Of a stretch of DNA of 64,000 bases, positions 17,036-26,533 are shown piece after piece (positions within the stretch are counted from its first letter, which is position 1; each line of letters opens with the position of its first letter). A program made the position numbers and the translations under genes. This DNA is from a bacterium (GTDB lineage Bacteria; Bdellovibrionota; Bacteriovoracia; Bacteriovoracales; Bacteriovoracaceae). Below the pieces are notes generated by a model. The model was given only the letters and a program-made list of their open reading frames with translations. It had not been told where the DNA came from and made no database searches. Location of the stretch: NCBI GenBank assembly GCA_030425045.1, contig JAUHVL010000012.1, positions 1 through 64,000 of the forward strand. Reading direction: 5' to 3'.

Positions 17036-17977
17036 ATGTCTACATTACTTTCAATTGTTATCCCTGTTTATAATGGCGAACTCAGTATTGAGAAACTCGT
17101 CGATACACTTTTCTCTGACTTTGAAAAAAAAGAGGGATTAGAGATTGAAATTATTTTGGTTAATGACAATTCTCCTGACTCAAGTTGGGAAAAGATAGGG
17201 CTTCTTCAAAGTAAATATCGTCAAAACCTTGTGGGAATAAATCTGGCCAGAAATTATGGAGAGCATAATGCTGTGTTGGCCGGATATGCTGCTAGTAAGG
17301 GTGATTATATTGTAAATATAGATGATGATTTTCAAAATCCACCTAGTGAAATTATTAAACTTTATGAAAAAATTACTGAAGGACATCATGTTGTTTATTC
17401 TTATTATAAAAAGAAAAAGCATAACCTCTTTAGAAATGCGGGAAGTTGGTTAACAAATTATTTCGCCTCTTTAATGTTAAAAAAACCGAGAGACCTTTAT
17501 CTTTCAAGTTTTAGAATAATCAGAAGAGATCTAATGGATGAAATACTAAAGTATGGAGGTCCATTCCCTTATATTGATGGGCTCATCTTAAGATCCACTT
17601 CCAAAATTGCAAAAGTAGAAGTTGAGCACCATCCGAGAGCTCAAGGTGAATCAAACTATACATTTATTAAACTGGTCCGCTTATGGAGTTATATGTTTCT
17701 AAACTTCTCAACCTATCCTCTGCGAGTTGCTTCACTTCTAGGTTTTGTCTTTGCTTTTTTAGGGTTATTAGGCTCTTTTTTCGTTATTATTGAGAAGCTC
17801 TTATACCCTGAAACTCAAGTTGGTTGGAGTTCTCTTATTGTGACGTTATTTGTTCTTTCTGGAGTTCAGCTGATTATTTTAGGTCTTATGGGAGAATATG
17901 TGGGGAGAACATTTATTACTCAAAGTAAGTGCCCTGCGTTCACGATTTTTGAGAAAAAAGACGAACGAAATGCTTAA
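17036..17977 (+). CDS. Family 2 glycosyltransferase, polyprenyl-phosphate type (ArnC/GtrB-like)
   Basis: 313 residues. A GT-A domain (about 1-225) has the family start LSIVIPVYNGE, VNDNSPDSSW and the metal-binding NIDDDFQNPP. The C terminus has two membrane helices (about 230-255 and 265-295). This layout is that of enzymes that move a sugar from a nucleotide donor to undecaprenyl phosphate on the cytoplasmic face. The donor sugar is unknown. The following methyltransferase gene overlaps its end by eight bases. Both probably serve glycan or lipid modification of the surface. Confidence 0.88.
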   Translation: MSTLLSIVIPVYNGELSIEKLVDTLFSDFEKKEGLEIEIILVNDNSPDSSWEKIGLLQSKYRQNLVGINLARNYGEHNAVLAGYAASKGDYIVNIDDDFQNPPSEIIKLYEKITEGHHVVYSYYKKKKHNLFRNAGSWLTNYFASLMLKKPRDLYLSSFRIIRRDLMDEILKYGGPFPYIDGLILRSTSKIAKVEVEHHPRAQGESNYTFIKLVRLWSYMFLNFSTYPLRVASLLGFVFAFLGLLGSFFVIIEKLLYPETQVGWSSLIVTLFVLSGVQLIILGLMGEYVGRTFITQSKCPAFTIFEKKDERNA

Positions 17978-18740
17978 TTCTCCCTATGAATATCAAAAGA
18001 TGGCCGAGGTAGAAAACCACCATTGGTGGTACCAAGTGCTTCATCATAAAGTTTATAAAGTACTCGTCAAAAAATTTCAGAACAATCAAAATATCGCTAT
18101 CCTCGATATGGGGTGTGGAACTGGTGGGTTAATCAGCTATTTAAACCAAAAAGGTTATACCAATATTAAAGGATTTGATTTTTCACAAGACGCCGTAAAC
18201 TTCTGTACTCAAAAAAAGCTTCCGGTGGTTAAAGGAAGTTTAATGGATGTCGATTTGATGGAAAGTGAGAAACAAGATGTTCTTATTTGTAACGATGTTC
18301 TTTATTTCTTTGATAAAAAGGATCTAACGAATCTTTTTAATAAAATGTCCCAAAAACTAAAAAGTAATGGAATCCTTGTGATTAACTTGCCGGTACTAAA
18401 ATGTTTTAGTGGTATTCATGATATTTCGATCGGAAATAGTGAAAATAGGTTTGAAAGAAATGATATCGTTTCACTCATTGAGTCGACCCCCTTTGAGATT
18501 GTGACTTTGCATTATTGGCCATTTCTACTTTCTCCACTCATTTTCTTAATTCGATTAAAACAAAGACTCTCTTTAAAATTGAATAAAAATAAGACGAGAG
18601 TTAAGTCTGATATTGATATGCCATCGCCTTTTATAAACTTGGTATTACTTTGGATTACATCTTTAGAAAACTTTTTGGGAAAACTGAGATTTTTTGGTTC
18701 CTCTCAATTTATCGTTTTAGAAAAAACTAATCAGAAATAA
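17970..18740 (+). CDS. Class I SAM-dependent methyltransferase
   Basis: 256 residues from the ATG at 17970 inside the end of the glycosyltransferase gene; a longer frame from 17898 lies wholly within that gene and is rejected. SAM motif I is LDMGCGTGGLISYL (about 51-64), then FDFSQDA and VLICNDVLYFF. A hydrophobic stretch near 187-200 (FLLSPLIFLIRLK) suggests membrane contact. Likely acts on the same lipid-linked sugar pathway as its neighbour. The 3' end overlaps the convergent membrane-protein gene by 14 bases. Confidence 0.85.
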   Translation: MLNSPYEYQKMAEVENHHWWYQVLHHKVYKVLVKKFQNNQNIAILDMGCGTGGLISYLNQKGYTNIKGFDFSQDAVNFCTQKKLPVVKGSLMDVDLMESEKQDVLICNDVLYFFDKKDLTNLFNKMSQKLKSNGILVINLPVLKCFSGIHDISIGNSENRFERNDIVSLIESTPFEIVTLHYWPFLLSPLIFLIRLKQRLSLKLNKNKTRVKSDIDMPSPFINLVLLWITSLENFLGKLRFFGSSQFIVLEKTNQK

Positions 18741-20052
18741 TAATTTTTTTTGTAAGAAAATATTCTTCCATACAAACTCTAACCCAGTCTCCGTCATTAT
18801 TAGAAGGAGGAGCTGAGTATAATGTTCTTGGGTGAACAGTAGAAAGAGGTTGGACTTTAATCGTGTCATTGTTTTTCTTTGACCACAATGTTGCTATACG
18901 ATTGTGATAAGAGTTTCCAAAGGGGATAGCCTTTTTTATATCTAGGGAATAGGTTATTCCAAAAATTAGTATTAAAAGAAACATAGAAAATTTAGGGATT
19001 GTTGCTGTTAGCTTTTGAGGTAGTTTTGTCATTGTTGTTAAAAAATGCGGTAAGGGAATAAGAAAAATACCCATCGTCGTAACAAAATAGACAAATGTTC
19101 TCTCTGATAAATATTTAGGGAGGATGATAAAACAGCTCATTGAGGCCACAGCTGTTATGACCCATAAAAGAGACCAATGCTTAAGAGATTTGATTTTATG
19201 ATTGAGGCCAATAAAAAGTCCTCCTAAGGTGAGAAATAAAATAGCAGACTTTTTAAAGGCACCTAAGACCCAACCATAAGTATAAATTAATCCATGATAA
19301 ATATTCGCTAAACTTAATTCTGGATTGACGGCACTGGTACTTTTTCTTGCATAGTTGCCCGGAGCAAAAACAAGAATAGCTGTGGCACAAATAAGAAATA
19401 ATAGCGTTATTATTGATCTTTTATTGAAAGATGACTTTTGCTTTTCAATGACTAAGTACCAAGCAAGATAAATAATGGCGTAAGTTAACAAACTCGAACT
19501 TAGTTGAATATGAGTCATGCCACAAGCAAGTGTTAGCAGAAGAAAGGCGCCGAACTCTTTTTTTGTGAGCGTTGAAATTTTATTAAAGTGATAAATCCAA
19601 AGGCAGAGTAAAAGCAAGGGAATGGTGTATACCACAAAGCCCGTATTCCAATAAACTGTCTGAGCGATATAGGGTCTATATGCTAGCCATAAGGTGATGT
19701 TTAAAATTGCCGCGTATTTATAAAAATGATTATCTTTTGGGATCTGAATTAATCTTAAAATGAGCAGGGGGAGAAGTGAAAAGCATAATCCTCCTAAGAC
19801 ACTCACAACTTTGAAAGTAAGGGGGGTTTTGAAATGTGCAATGAACCCCCAAAGTACATTTGGAAAGACACGTCCTGACCAATTGAAGTACATAAAGTCC
19901 ATGAAGGTGAAAAAGTTACCTTTTGCTGTAAAGTGGTACGTGTTTGATAAACAAAAGTCGTCAGCATTGGGGACTGAGAAAAGACCATAGAGTGATATGA
20001 GAAGTACGGTCAGTATATAGAAACTTAGATTTAGTTTTTTTGATTTACTCAT
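18727..20052 (-). CDS. Polytopic membrane protein (DUF6056-like, possible GT-C fold)
   Basis: 441 residues, about ten membrane helices. The early loop NADDFCLSNTYHF places two acidic residues after helix 1, as GT-C glycosyltransferases do, and FNWSGRVFPN follows. These fit the DUF6056 family of probable lipid-linked sugar transferases. The opposite-strand neighbours (glycosyltransferase and methyltransferase) support a surface glycan role. Function not proven by sequence. Confidence 0.65.
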   Translation of the reverse strand: MSKSKKLNLSFYILTVLLISLYGLFSVPNADDFCLSNTYHFTAKGNFFTFMDFMYFNWSGRVFPNVLWGFIAHFKTPLTFKVVSVLGGLCFSLLPLLILRLIQIPKDNHFYKYAAILNITLWLAYRPYIAQTVYWNTGFVVYTIPLLLLCLWIYHFNKISTLTKKEFGAFLLLTLACGMTHIQLSSSLLTYAIIYLAWYLVIEKQKSSFNKRSIITLLFLICATAILVFAPGNYARKSTSAVNPELSLANIYHGLIYTYGWVLGAFKKSAILFLTLGGLFIGLNHKIKSLKHWSLLWVITAVASMSCFIILPKYLSERTFVYFVTTMGIFLIPLPHFLTTMTKLPQKLTATIPKFSMFLLILIFGITYSLDIKKAIPFGNSYHNRIATLWSKKNNDTIKVQPLSTVHPRTLYSAPPSNNDGDWVRVCMEEYFLTKKIIISD

Positions 20053-20254
20053 AAATAGTCTTAAATTTTTTTTATACTAAGACCTTTAGGGGTATATGTC
20101 AGTAGAGAATCCGCCACTCTTGTAAAAAATGTCCAATAATATTAGCTATTTATGCTGTGTCAAAACGACTTGTGGTGGGTAAAGAATACATAAGAGACTG
20201 TTTTTTAAAGGGGAAATAGTCTAGATTGTCCAAAACATAACAAATGGAAAATTG

Positions 20255-21772
20255 ATGAAAAACTTTATAACGAAAGCCGTCCTTTTTACGATGAGTGTTT
20301 CTTCTTTTGCTCAGGTAAATTTTGATAATCTAGAGAGTGTTGTTTCGACTTTAAAGTCGACGAATTCTTCAACTATGAAGGTTTCATCAAAATTACCTCA
20401 GACCAAAGCATGTAGCGATTTTTTAAATTATGCTCAAAATAAAATGAATACTTCAGGACTGATTGTCATCAAAGATGGTGAGGCAGTCGCCGAGTTATAT
20501 GGAAAAGACTTTAATGCTCAATCAAAAGTTAAAGTTTGGAGTATTTCTAAATACCTTTCGGGTTTAATGCTTGGTGCTCAGGTTAAGAAGCATGGAATGA
20601 GTTTGCTTGATGAGAGGTTAGTAGACTTTGGTATCGAAAGAAAAAAATTAAGAAAAGATAAAGTCGATAGTTGGGATAACATCACATTGAGAAACGTTTG
20701 GAATATGAGTAGCGGTATTAACTGGTGTGAGTATCGTAACTGTCGTGCTGTAGATTATGCCTCAATGTTTTATGGAAAAGGTTTTAGCGACCCTGTCAAT
20801 TATGTTTTAAGTCAACCTCTCTCCCATGAGCCAGGTACTTACTACCGTTATAGTGCAGGTAACTTTATGTTACTTCAGCATGCTCTTCGTGAAATTATTG
20901 GAGAGGAATCATATCTCGATTCAGCCTATGATACAGTATTGAAAAAGCTTGGTGCTAATAAAAATGAATACGCTTTTGAAGTTTCTCCTACAGGATTATT
21001 TCTAGGAGGCTCAGGTCTTCATGTTAATGCCAGAACTTTTGCTAAGCTTGGTCAGATATTAATAAATAAAGGTCAGTGGGAAGGGGAAGAAGTTATATCA
21101 GCAGATTTCTTTAAAGAGATGACTTCAAATTCAGATGCCATAAAGAACTCACCATTTGAAGTTCAAAACTGGGAAGGCCCTTCTGGGGGATCTATTTGGC
21201 TTAATGATGATAGTACCAATGGTGACGGTTTGGATCGGGACGGAATTCCATCTTTTATGCCAACAAGCCCTTGGGATATGATCTATGCCGGTGGAAACTA
21301 TGGCCAATTTCTTCTCGTTTACCCAAGTAGTAATTTAGTCGTGGCCAGACTCGGAGCAGATGCAAGTGCTTCTCATCATTGGCAACCATTCAGTGAAAAA
21401 GCATTAAAATGTTTTGATCCAAGTCAGATTAGAGAAAATAAAGACTCTGGTGCTGAAAAAACAATCCCTGAGACAGGTAAAAACTTAACGTTCTTAAGAG
21501 CATTGAGTGAAGGAATTATTACAGCATCACGTGTTCATGAACTTTGTTCCTGTCTTTTTGTAACAGGCTTAGATAGTGTTAAAAAATGTGAAAAAGCAAT
21601 GCCGACCAAGACAGAATTCTTTTTAGGAATCGACTCTTATGATATTGCTGGAAAGGTTCATATCGATCGTCAAGAGAAGTCTGTAACGATTTATAAGGCA
21701 CTCGGACTTAAAAGTATTGTATCTAAACTAAATAAAGAGAATCCACAGCTAGGCTGTCAATTAATCAAATAA
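20255..21772 (+). CDS. Secreted beta-lactamase-family serine hydrolase
   Basis: About 505 residues from ATG 20255 (an in-frame TTG at 20252 is less likely). Signal peptide MKNFITKAVLFTMSVSSFA. The class C beta-lactamase/DD-peptidase fold is shown by Ser-x2-Lys in SISK (about 96-99), the catalytic Tyr in YRYSAGN (about 205) and LGGSGLHVNARTFAKLGQI. The third motif may be near GGNYGQF. A C-terminal extension of about 110 residues with several Cys is extra to the family. Probable periplasmic or secreted esterase or peptidase; beta-lactam resistance is not implied. Confidence 0.85.
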   Translation: MKNFITKAVLFTMSVSSFAQVNFDNLESVVSTLKSTNSSTMKVSSKLPQTKACSDFLNYAQNKMNTSGLIVIKDGEAVAELYGKDFNAQSKVKVWSISKYLSGLMLGAQVKKHGMSLLDERLVDFGIERKKLRKDKVDSWDNITLRNVWNMSSGINWCEYRNCRAVDYASMFYGKGFSDPVNYVLSQPLSHEPGTYYRYSAGNFMLLQHALREIIGEESYLDSAYDTVLKKLGANKNEYAFEVSPTGLFLGGSGLHVNARTFAKLGQILINKGQWEGEEVISADFFKEMTSNSDAIKNSPFEVQNWEGPSGGSIWLNDDSTNGDGLDRDGIPSFMPTSPWDMIYAGGNYGQFLLVYPSSNLVVARLGADASASHHWQPFSEKALKCFDPSQIRENKDSGAEKTIPETGKNLTFLRALSEGIITASRVHELCSCLFVTGLDSVKKCEKAMPTKTEFFLGIDSYDIAGKVHIDRQEKSVTIYKALGLKSIVSKLNKENPQLGCQLIK

Positions 21773-22453
21773 TAAGCCAAGTCGACGAGCAGAGCCTAGG
21801 TTCTGCTCTTTGGTAAATTGTAATTTCTTAACTTCACTTCCCATAGAAGTGTAATTGAGAACTTGCCCTTCTGTTAGCCTTACCCTTTTAGATGCTTTGG
21901 TCGCTGCACGAATAATTCCATCGATACAACAAATTTGAGAAAAGAGATTTGGGTCTTTTGTTAGCTTTGTAAGTTCTTCAAGTGTTGGAAGAGGATGGGT
22001 TTTTCCTGACATTCTTTCTAAGTATTCTTTCTTATCTCTGGTGACATGTAACAAAATTTGGGTTCCTCTAATTCCTAGTGAGGCAGATTTCGTTTTAATA
22101 ATTCGAACTCTTTTTTTGTTAGTTTCTTCTTTGATAAAATTACCATAAAGGTGGCAGTAGAGAAGATTTCCAATATTTGCTTGAATCTTTTTTGCTTTTT
22201 TAACAGAAGTATCGATTTGAAAATAACTTTTTGGAGCTAGAGTTATTAGGGAATCATGTATTTTAAAACGTAAGAAAGATTCATCGTCTGTTCTAATAAT
22301 ATCTTGGTTTTCAATACGAGTTTCTTTTGTCAGGGGAGACACTTTATCATTTCTAATATAGTGAACCGAACCTTTTAATTTAATGATACTGATTTCAGAG
22401 CAGTATAGAGAAATTGAGAACAAAACAGATAGAGCATAAATTATTTTTTTCAT
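21761..22453 (-). CDS. FecR-domain secreted protein
   Basis: 230 residues with a signal peptide (to about residue 18). The body matches a stand-alone FecR domain: IKLKGSVHYIR, FLRFKIHDSLITLAPKSYFQID and the SASLGIRGTQILLHV strand typical of the family. Classical FecR senses siderophore signals across the inner membrane; this protein lacks a membrane anchor and has no sigma factor partner nearby, so it belongs to the general envelope-associated FecR proteins. Convergent with the serine hydrolase (12-base overlap). Confidence 0.8.
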   Translation of the reverse strand: MKKIIYALSVLFSISLYCSEISIIKLKGSVHYIRNDKVSPLTKETRIENQDIIRTDDESFLRFKIHDSLITLAPKSYFQIDTSVKKAKKIQANIGNLLYCHLYGNFIKEETNKKRVRIIKTKSASLGIRGTQILLHVTRDKKEYLERMSGKTHPLPTLEELTKLTKDPNLFSQICCIDGIIRAATKASKRVRLTEGQVLNYTSMGSEVKKLQFTKEQNLGSARRLGLLFD

Positions 22454-22567
22454 AAGCTAAATTATAGCTAGTTAGGGAGTTTTGTCTGCAAATTTATAGC
22501 AGAGAGTAATGCTCAGAGAATAGAAATTGTTGTCTAAGATCGTCATAACTTTTTCCGATAAGTTCTT

Positions 22568-23836
22568 ATGAAAAAGAGTCTTATTATTTCTTTATTTTTA
22601 ATTATTCTCATATCTTGTTCTCAAACAAAAAGTATACGCGAACCAGCATCTTTTACAGCAAGAGAAAACCGTTTACTCAGGTTACTTGAAAAAGGAAAAA
22701 TTGGAACGCGAGAATTTTTAGCAAAGCTGGTTGGAAAACTAAGAGTTGATCATGAAACATTACCAACTCCAACATGTCACGGACAAGAAATGAGACTTTA
22801 TGAAGAATGTGTGGGTGAGAATGAAGAAGAAATGGTTGAGGATTTTCTTGAGAGGTTGATGGCCGTACAAAGGGCCAATATGAATAGAAAAGATCATCGT
22901 GGACAAAAAGGAAAAATGGTTCGTGGCTTTCATGCTAAGGAGCATGCTTGTCTTAAAGGAGAGGTTACCATCAATTCATCTCAAGCTTTAGAACTACATC
23001 AAGGTGTATTTTCTAGGCCCGGGAAAAAGTATGAAGCTCTTATTCGATTTTCTAATGCAAAAGGAGTCAATACAAAAGACTTTAAGCCAGACTTAAGAGG
23101 AATGGCCGTAAAGTTTTTAGGTGTTGAAGGTGAGAGACTCGATCCCAGTTTGAAAGAAACGAATACCCAGGATTTTGTAATGTTTAACAAACCCACAACA
23201 ATAGGTTCTCATCCAAGAGAGGCGATGGAGTTCGCCGAAGCGCTTGCAAAGGGAAAAATGGCGACAGCGAAATATATGATTAAAAATACAAAAGTTGCCA
23301 TTGAACTTAATAAAGCTTTCTCTGTCACAAGAAGCTTGGCCACCGAAACGTTCTACAGTGCCGCTCCCTATGGACTTGGTAAGTATGGAGATTCAAAATA
23401 CCGAGCGATAAAATTTCAATTTAAACCATGCTCTCATAAAGAATATATTGAAAGAGGCAGAGGTTTTCGTTCTCAGGACTATTTAGAAAATAACTTATTG
23501 AAAAACCTCAAAGAACAGGATTTATGTTTTGATATAAATTTACAAGTTCAATCTGATGTTAGGTTAACACCTCTTGAAGATGGTGCTGTCGAATGGAGAG
23601 AGTCTGATTCTCCTTTTCAAAATATGGCCAGATTAATTATCCCAAAAGGACAAGACATCGAAAGTGATAAGTCAAAAAGCGAATGCAAAAATATGAGCTT
23701 TAATCCTTGGAATGGAATAAAAGAACATCGTCCTCTATCTGCTACCAATAGAGTGAGAAGATTGATTTATCAGCATAGTCTATTAAATAGACTGGAAAAT
23801 ACTCGGCAGATGCAGAGGGTTCCAGAGTCTCAATAA
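22568..23836 (+). CDS. Catalase-like haem lipoprotein (SrpA-type)
   Basis: 422 residues. Lipobox-like start SLFLIILISCSQ predicts a lipoprotein. The catalase-related domain (about 90-400) shows RGFHAKEHACLKG, where the His would lie over the haem, then RFSNAKGVNTKDFKPDLRGMAVKF and NTQDFVMFNKPTTIG. These fit the small catalase-related family, not full catalases. It may break down peroxides or form oxidised lipids at the envelope. The proximal-haem Tyr motif is not clear by eye; the RRLIYQ near the end is a candidate. Confidence 0.8.
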   Translation: MKKSLIISLFLIILISCSQTKSIREPASFTARENRLLRLLEKGKIGTREFLAKLVGKLRVDHETLPTPTCHGQEMRLYEECVGENEEEMVEDFLERLMAVQRANMNRKDHRGQKGKMVRGFHAKEHACLKGEVTINSSQALELHQGVFSRPGKKYEALIRFSNAKGVNTKDFKPDLRGMAVKFLGVEGERLDPSLKETNTQDFVMFNKPTTIGSHPREAMEFAEALAKGKMATAKYMIKNTKVAIELNKAFSVTRSLATETFYSAAPYGLGKYGDSKYRAIKFQFKPCSHKEYIERGRGFRSQDYLENNLLKNLKEQDLCFDINLQVQSDVRLTPLEDGAVEWRESDSPFQNMARLIIPKGQDIESDKSKSECKNMSFNPWNGIKEHRPLSATNRVRRLIYQHSLLNRLENTRQMQRVPESQ

Positions 23837-23869
23837 AGTATTTCTTTATAGCAAGATTTCTCGATAAGC

Positions 23870-24727
23870 TTATTGAAAAATAACTTTATATTTATAGGCA
23901 GCATCTTTTTCGGATACATCGTTTAGCTTGACGACTTCCTTGAAAGAATTTCCAAATAAGGCCGGTAAGGCAGATATAACACCTGTGCGGTATGAGCATA
24001 TATACTGATTATCAATAAGGTTCTTTTTGTAGGTTTCTCTTAGCAACTCTTTTGCGTTGACTGAGAAGTATAACTCTTTGTGATTGATCATTGAAACTTG
24101 ATAGTCAAAATTTTCTTCAAAGTGAGTGATGAGATCGAGAAAGAAGTACTCATATAATTCGTGGATAGGGCGGCTTCGATAGTACTCGACTTTTTTTATA
24201 AAACTGTTTGTAGCGAGATTGATACAAGAAAATTGACCAACGTTATAGTAGTCAAGATCAAGATATTTTTTTAAGTACTCCGTTGTATCAACGATAAACT
24301 GAAGACTAACTTGTTGGTTTTTTTCTAAACAATCACGATCAAGCTGAAAGCTTTTGTAAAAGCTATTTAAAAGTGGTTCATTATCTCTAAAGTTAAATTT
24401 AATATAATCAATGATTGATTTCACAGATTGAGTTTTGCTATAAGGTGCAATTGATGTGTATTTTTCACATAGTGTTGACCTTTTAACTTTTAAAAAAGAT
24501 TTTACTTTTTTAAAGTCAACTTGGTTTTGCCTTAAAAGATCGATATCAACGTTTAGCTTTTCAGATAAATGGGAGATGTCTTTAAACTTTAAGTTTCTCG
24601 AATTGTTTAATACTTCAAGTAAGTTTGATTCTGACATTCCCAAAATAGATGCCATTTCACAATTTGATAGTTGTAGCTGTTCTTTAATGTTTTCAACAAG
24701 TTTTACTTCTTGAGTTGAATAAATCAC
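23870..24727 (-). CDS. Helix-turn-helix protein, probable regulator, C-terminal domain unknown
   Basis: 285 residues. The first 55 residues read as a HTH of XRE/Cro type (VENIKEQLQLSNCEMASILGMSESNLLEVLNNSRNL). The rest is a mixed alpha/beta region I cannot place. It overlaps the upstream gene by four bases (ATGA), so the two HTH genes form one coupled operon and may act as a pair. Divergent from the LuxI-like acyltransferase, which they may control. Confidence 0.75.
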   Translation of the reverse strand: MIYSTQEVKLVENIKEQLQLSNCEMASILGMSESNLLEVLNNSRNLKFKDISHLSEKLNVDIDLLRQNQVDFKKVKSFLKVKRSTLCEKYTSIAPYSKTQSVKSIIDYIKFNFRDNEPLLNSFYKSFQLDRDCLEKNQQVSLQFIVDTTEYLKKYLDLDYYNVGQFSCINLATNSFIKKVEYYRSRPIHELYEYFFLDLITHFEENFDYQVSMINHKELYFSVNAKELLRETYKKNLIDNQYICSYRTGVISALPALFGNSFKEVVKLNDVSEKDAAYKYKVIFQ

Positions 24728-25626
24728 AGTTCAACCTGATATAACCAACGACTATGTTTTGGGTCTGTATAGCTTTCCAAAATTTCAATTTTATGTGAAG
24801 TTTTATTATCTTCAATAAAATGATCAAGATACGAGTTGAGATAGTTTTTAAAATAGAGACCCTGGTAGTTTCCAACTTCTGGGTCTTTTAGATCCATATT
24901 ATCTATACATTTATTAGGCATTACAGAGATGAGTAAAGAGTTTTCATTCTTGTCATGAACTTCATAAAACTTATCAATTTCATATTTATTAGCATTTTCT
25001 ATGAGCTGCTCAATACTTTTAGCAGCTGAGACATTTTTCTTGTATTTATTTTCTAGACTGCCATGGATATTTTCCATTTGAAACATTGGCCGTAGTTCTT
25101 TTAGTGTCTTTTTATTTAAAATCTTTTTATCAATAAGCAATTTCGCCACGTCTAAATGATAGTTACCAGAAATAGGATTATCCATTTTGCAGAAATAGCA
25201 AATATCTACTTTTAAATTTTTAAAAAAATTAATCGCGTTATTATATCCCAACTTTTGAAAAACGAGCTCAATGATAGGTCTAGTCGACCTTGCACTTGAG
25301 CCGGGTAGTTTTGCATAACGGGAGGGAATTCTAAATTGATGTTGTGTTTTACCATCTATGGAAGATTTATTTTGTAATGGTTTTAATGAGTCAACATAAC
25401 CATAGGCCATATCATAAGTTGAAAGCTTAAATTCTCTCTGGATTATAACCCACGTTTTAAAATCTAAATCAAGTGTTCCATTTTCAAGTTTTGAAATCAT
25501 ACTTTGTGAGACATTTAATAGCTCGGCCATTTCACTTTGTTTGATTGAATTACTTTTTCTTAAATACCTTAGAAGTCTTCCTTGCGATTGGGAGTTATCT
25601 TTTTGGATAAATACATTTTCAGACAC
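24724..25626 (-). CDS. XRE-family transcriptional regulator with C-terminal sensor-like domain
   Basis: 300 residues. A clear XRE HTH lies at about 15-70: LLRYLRKSNSIKQSEMAELL, VSQSMISKLENG. The remaining 220 residues are unrecognised; they include a short CYFC pair at about residues 136-139 that could bind metal. It is the first gene of the pair and is divergent from the acyltransferase gene across 140 bases with two dyads. Confidence 0.82.
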   Translation of the reverse strand: MSENVFIQKDNSQSQGRLLRYLRKSNSIKQSEMAELLNVSQSMISKLENGTLDLDFKTWVIIQREFKLSTYDMAYGYVDSLKPLQNKSSIDGKTQHQFRIPSRYAKLPGSSARSTRPIIELVFQKLGYNNAINFFKNLKVDICYFCKMDNPISGNYHLDVAKLLIDKKILNKKTLKELRPMFQMENIHGSLENKYKKNVSAAKSIEQLIENANKYEIDKFYEVHDKNENSLLISVMPNKCIDNMDLKDPEVGNYQGLYFKNYLNSYLDHFIEDNKTSHKIEILESYTDPKHSRWLYQVEL

Positions 25627-25686
25627 TTTTCATTCCTTCATGTGAGTAATTTTTGTTTTTGCCAACATCGTCAGGAAAAATATACC

Positions 25687-25738
25687 TTACAAATAATCTA
25701 GATGTAAAACTAAGCTAGGATTCTAATAGTTAGTTTTA
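25687..25738. promoter_or_regulatory. Divergent control region with inverted repeats, candidate operators
   Basis: Two dyads lie between the XRE operon and the acyltransferase gene. One is a perfect 9-bp inverted repeat (TAAAACTAA at 25705-25713, TTAGTTTTA at 25730-25738). The other is TTACA/TGTAA (25687-25691, 25703-25707). Their position fits binding by the divergent XRE proteins, though no binding data exist. Confidence 0.45.
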
Positions 25739-25753
25739 TTCTGTTTGAAATAT

Positions 25754-25759
25754 GGAGGG
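25754..25759 (+). promoter_or_regulatory. Shine-Dalgarno that decides the acyltransferase start
   Basis: GGAGGG lies seven bases before TTG 25767. It falls inside the first codons of the frame that begins at ATG 25752, which argues for the TTG start. Confidence 0.55.
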
Positions 25760-25766
25760 TGTGAAA

Positions 25767-26519
25767 TTGAGTGTGTTAGTGTTTGAAAAGCCTAGTTATA
25801 AGTTATCTGTTGTCTATTTAAGTGACTTTTTGTCGCAAAGTGAAAAAAAAGAAGCTCAAGATTTTTTTAATGACTTGATTAAAATACGACAATTGGGATA
25901 TTGCAGCTCTTATCCAAAAGGCTTTGTTCCAGTCGATACGACTGATTTTGTTGCGGAGCTCTATCTAGTTTACTTAGAGCAAAACGGTGAACAAAAAGTT
26001 ATCTCTTGTTTAAGGCAGTTGCCATTATCACGTTTAGATTATCATAAACTAGACTGTCCATTATTTAGCACAATAAAAGAAAGTGGATCGACATTGCATT
26101 TAAAATTTTTAGAGTCGTTTTTAAAAGAATGTAAACAAAAGGATACTGAGGTGGTCTATAGTTCAAGATTTACTATCGATCCAAGTGTTAAAGATAAGAA
26201 GTTGAGAACAGAAATTAAAGAAATCATGGCCTCAATCACTTATCTTGATCAGATTAAAAGTAGATCCATTACCATGACGGGTTGTGTTCCAAAATACAAA
26301 ACTGACTTTACCTTTAAAAAGTGGGGATATGATTTTGTTAAACATAACAATCAAGAGCTTCCTTCTTTTGAAAAAGTTTCAGCTGGAAAAGAAGAGATAA
26401 AGTTAATGTATATGTTGGAAGGTTCTGACTATGGAAAAAGCTGTTTCGAAAAACATAGAATACTTTTTGAAAAGATGAGAAAAATTTCAACTGAAGAAGC
26501 TGTTCATTACGTCGCATAA
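25767..26519 (+). CDS. LuxI/GNAT-like N-acyltransferase (autoinducer-synthase-like)
   Basis: About 250 residues. The fold reads as GNAT of the acyl-homoserine-lactone synthase type. The Asp pair DTTD (about 57-60), strand YLVYLEQNG-KVISCLRQLP with its Arg (about 83), and YSSRFTID (about 131-138, where LuxI has ExSRF) appear in LuxI order. The LuxI Glu is replaced by Tyr, and an insertion of about 17 residues sits before SRF. Such enzymes join an acyl group from acyl-ACP to SAM or an amino acid. Start: TTG 25767 has GGAGGG at ideal spacing; the ATG at 25752 encloses that site and has none of its own. Substrate and product are unknown. Confidence 0.65.
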   Translation: MSVLVFEKPSYKLSVVYLSDFLSQSEKKEAQDFFNDLIKIRQLGYCSSYPKGFVPVDTTDFVAELYLVYLEQNGEQKVISCLRQLPLSRLDYHKLDCPLFSTIKESGSTLHLKFLESFLKECKQKDTEVVYSSRFTIDPSVKDKKLRTEIKEIMASITYLDQIKSRSITMTGCVPKYKTDFTFKKWGYDFVKHNNQELPSFEKVSAGKEEIKLMYMLEGSDYGKSCFEKHRILFEKMRKISTEEAVHYVA

Positions 26520-26533
26520 ATTAGGAGGATTTC

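Noticed and set aside
25752-25766. ATG start for the LuxI-like gene
   Set aside because: It has no ribosome binding site of its own, and the GGAGGG inside it serves the TTG at 25767; kept only as an alternative.
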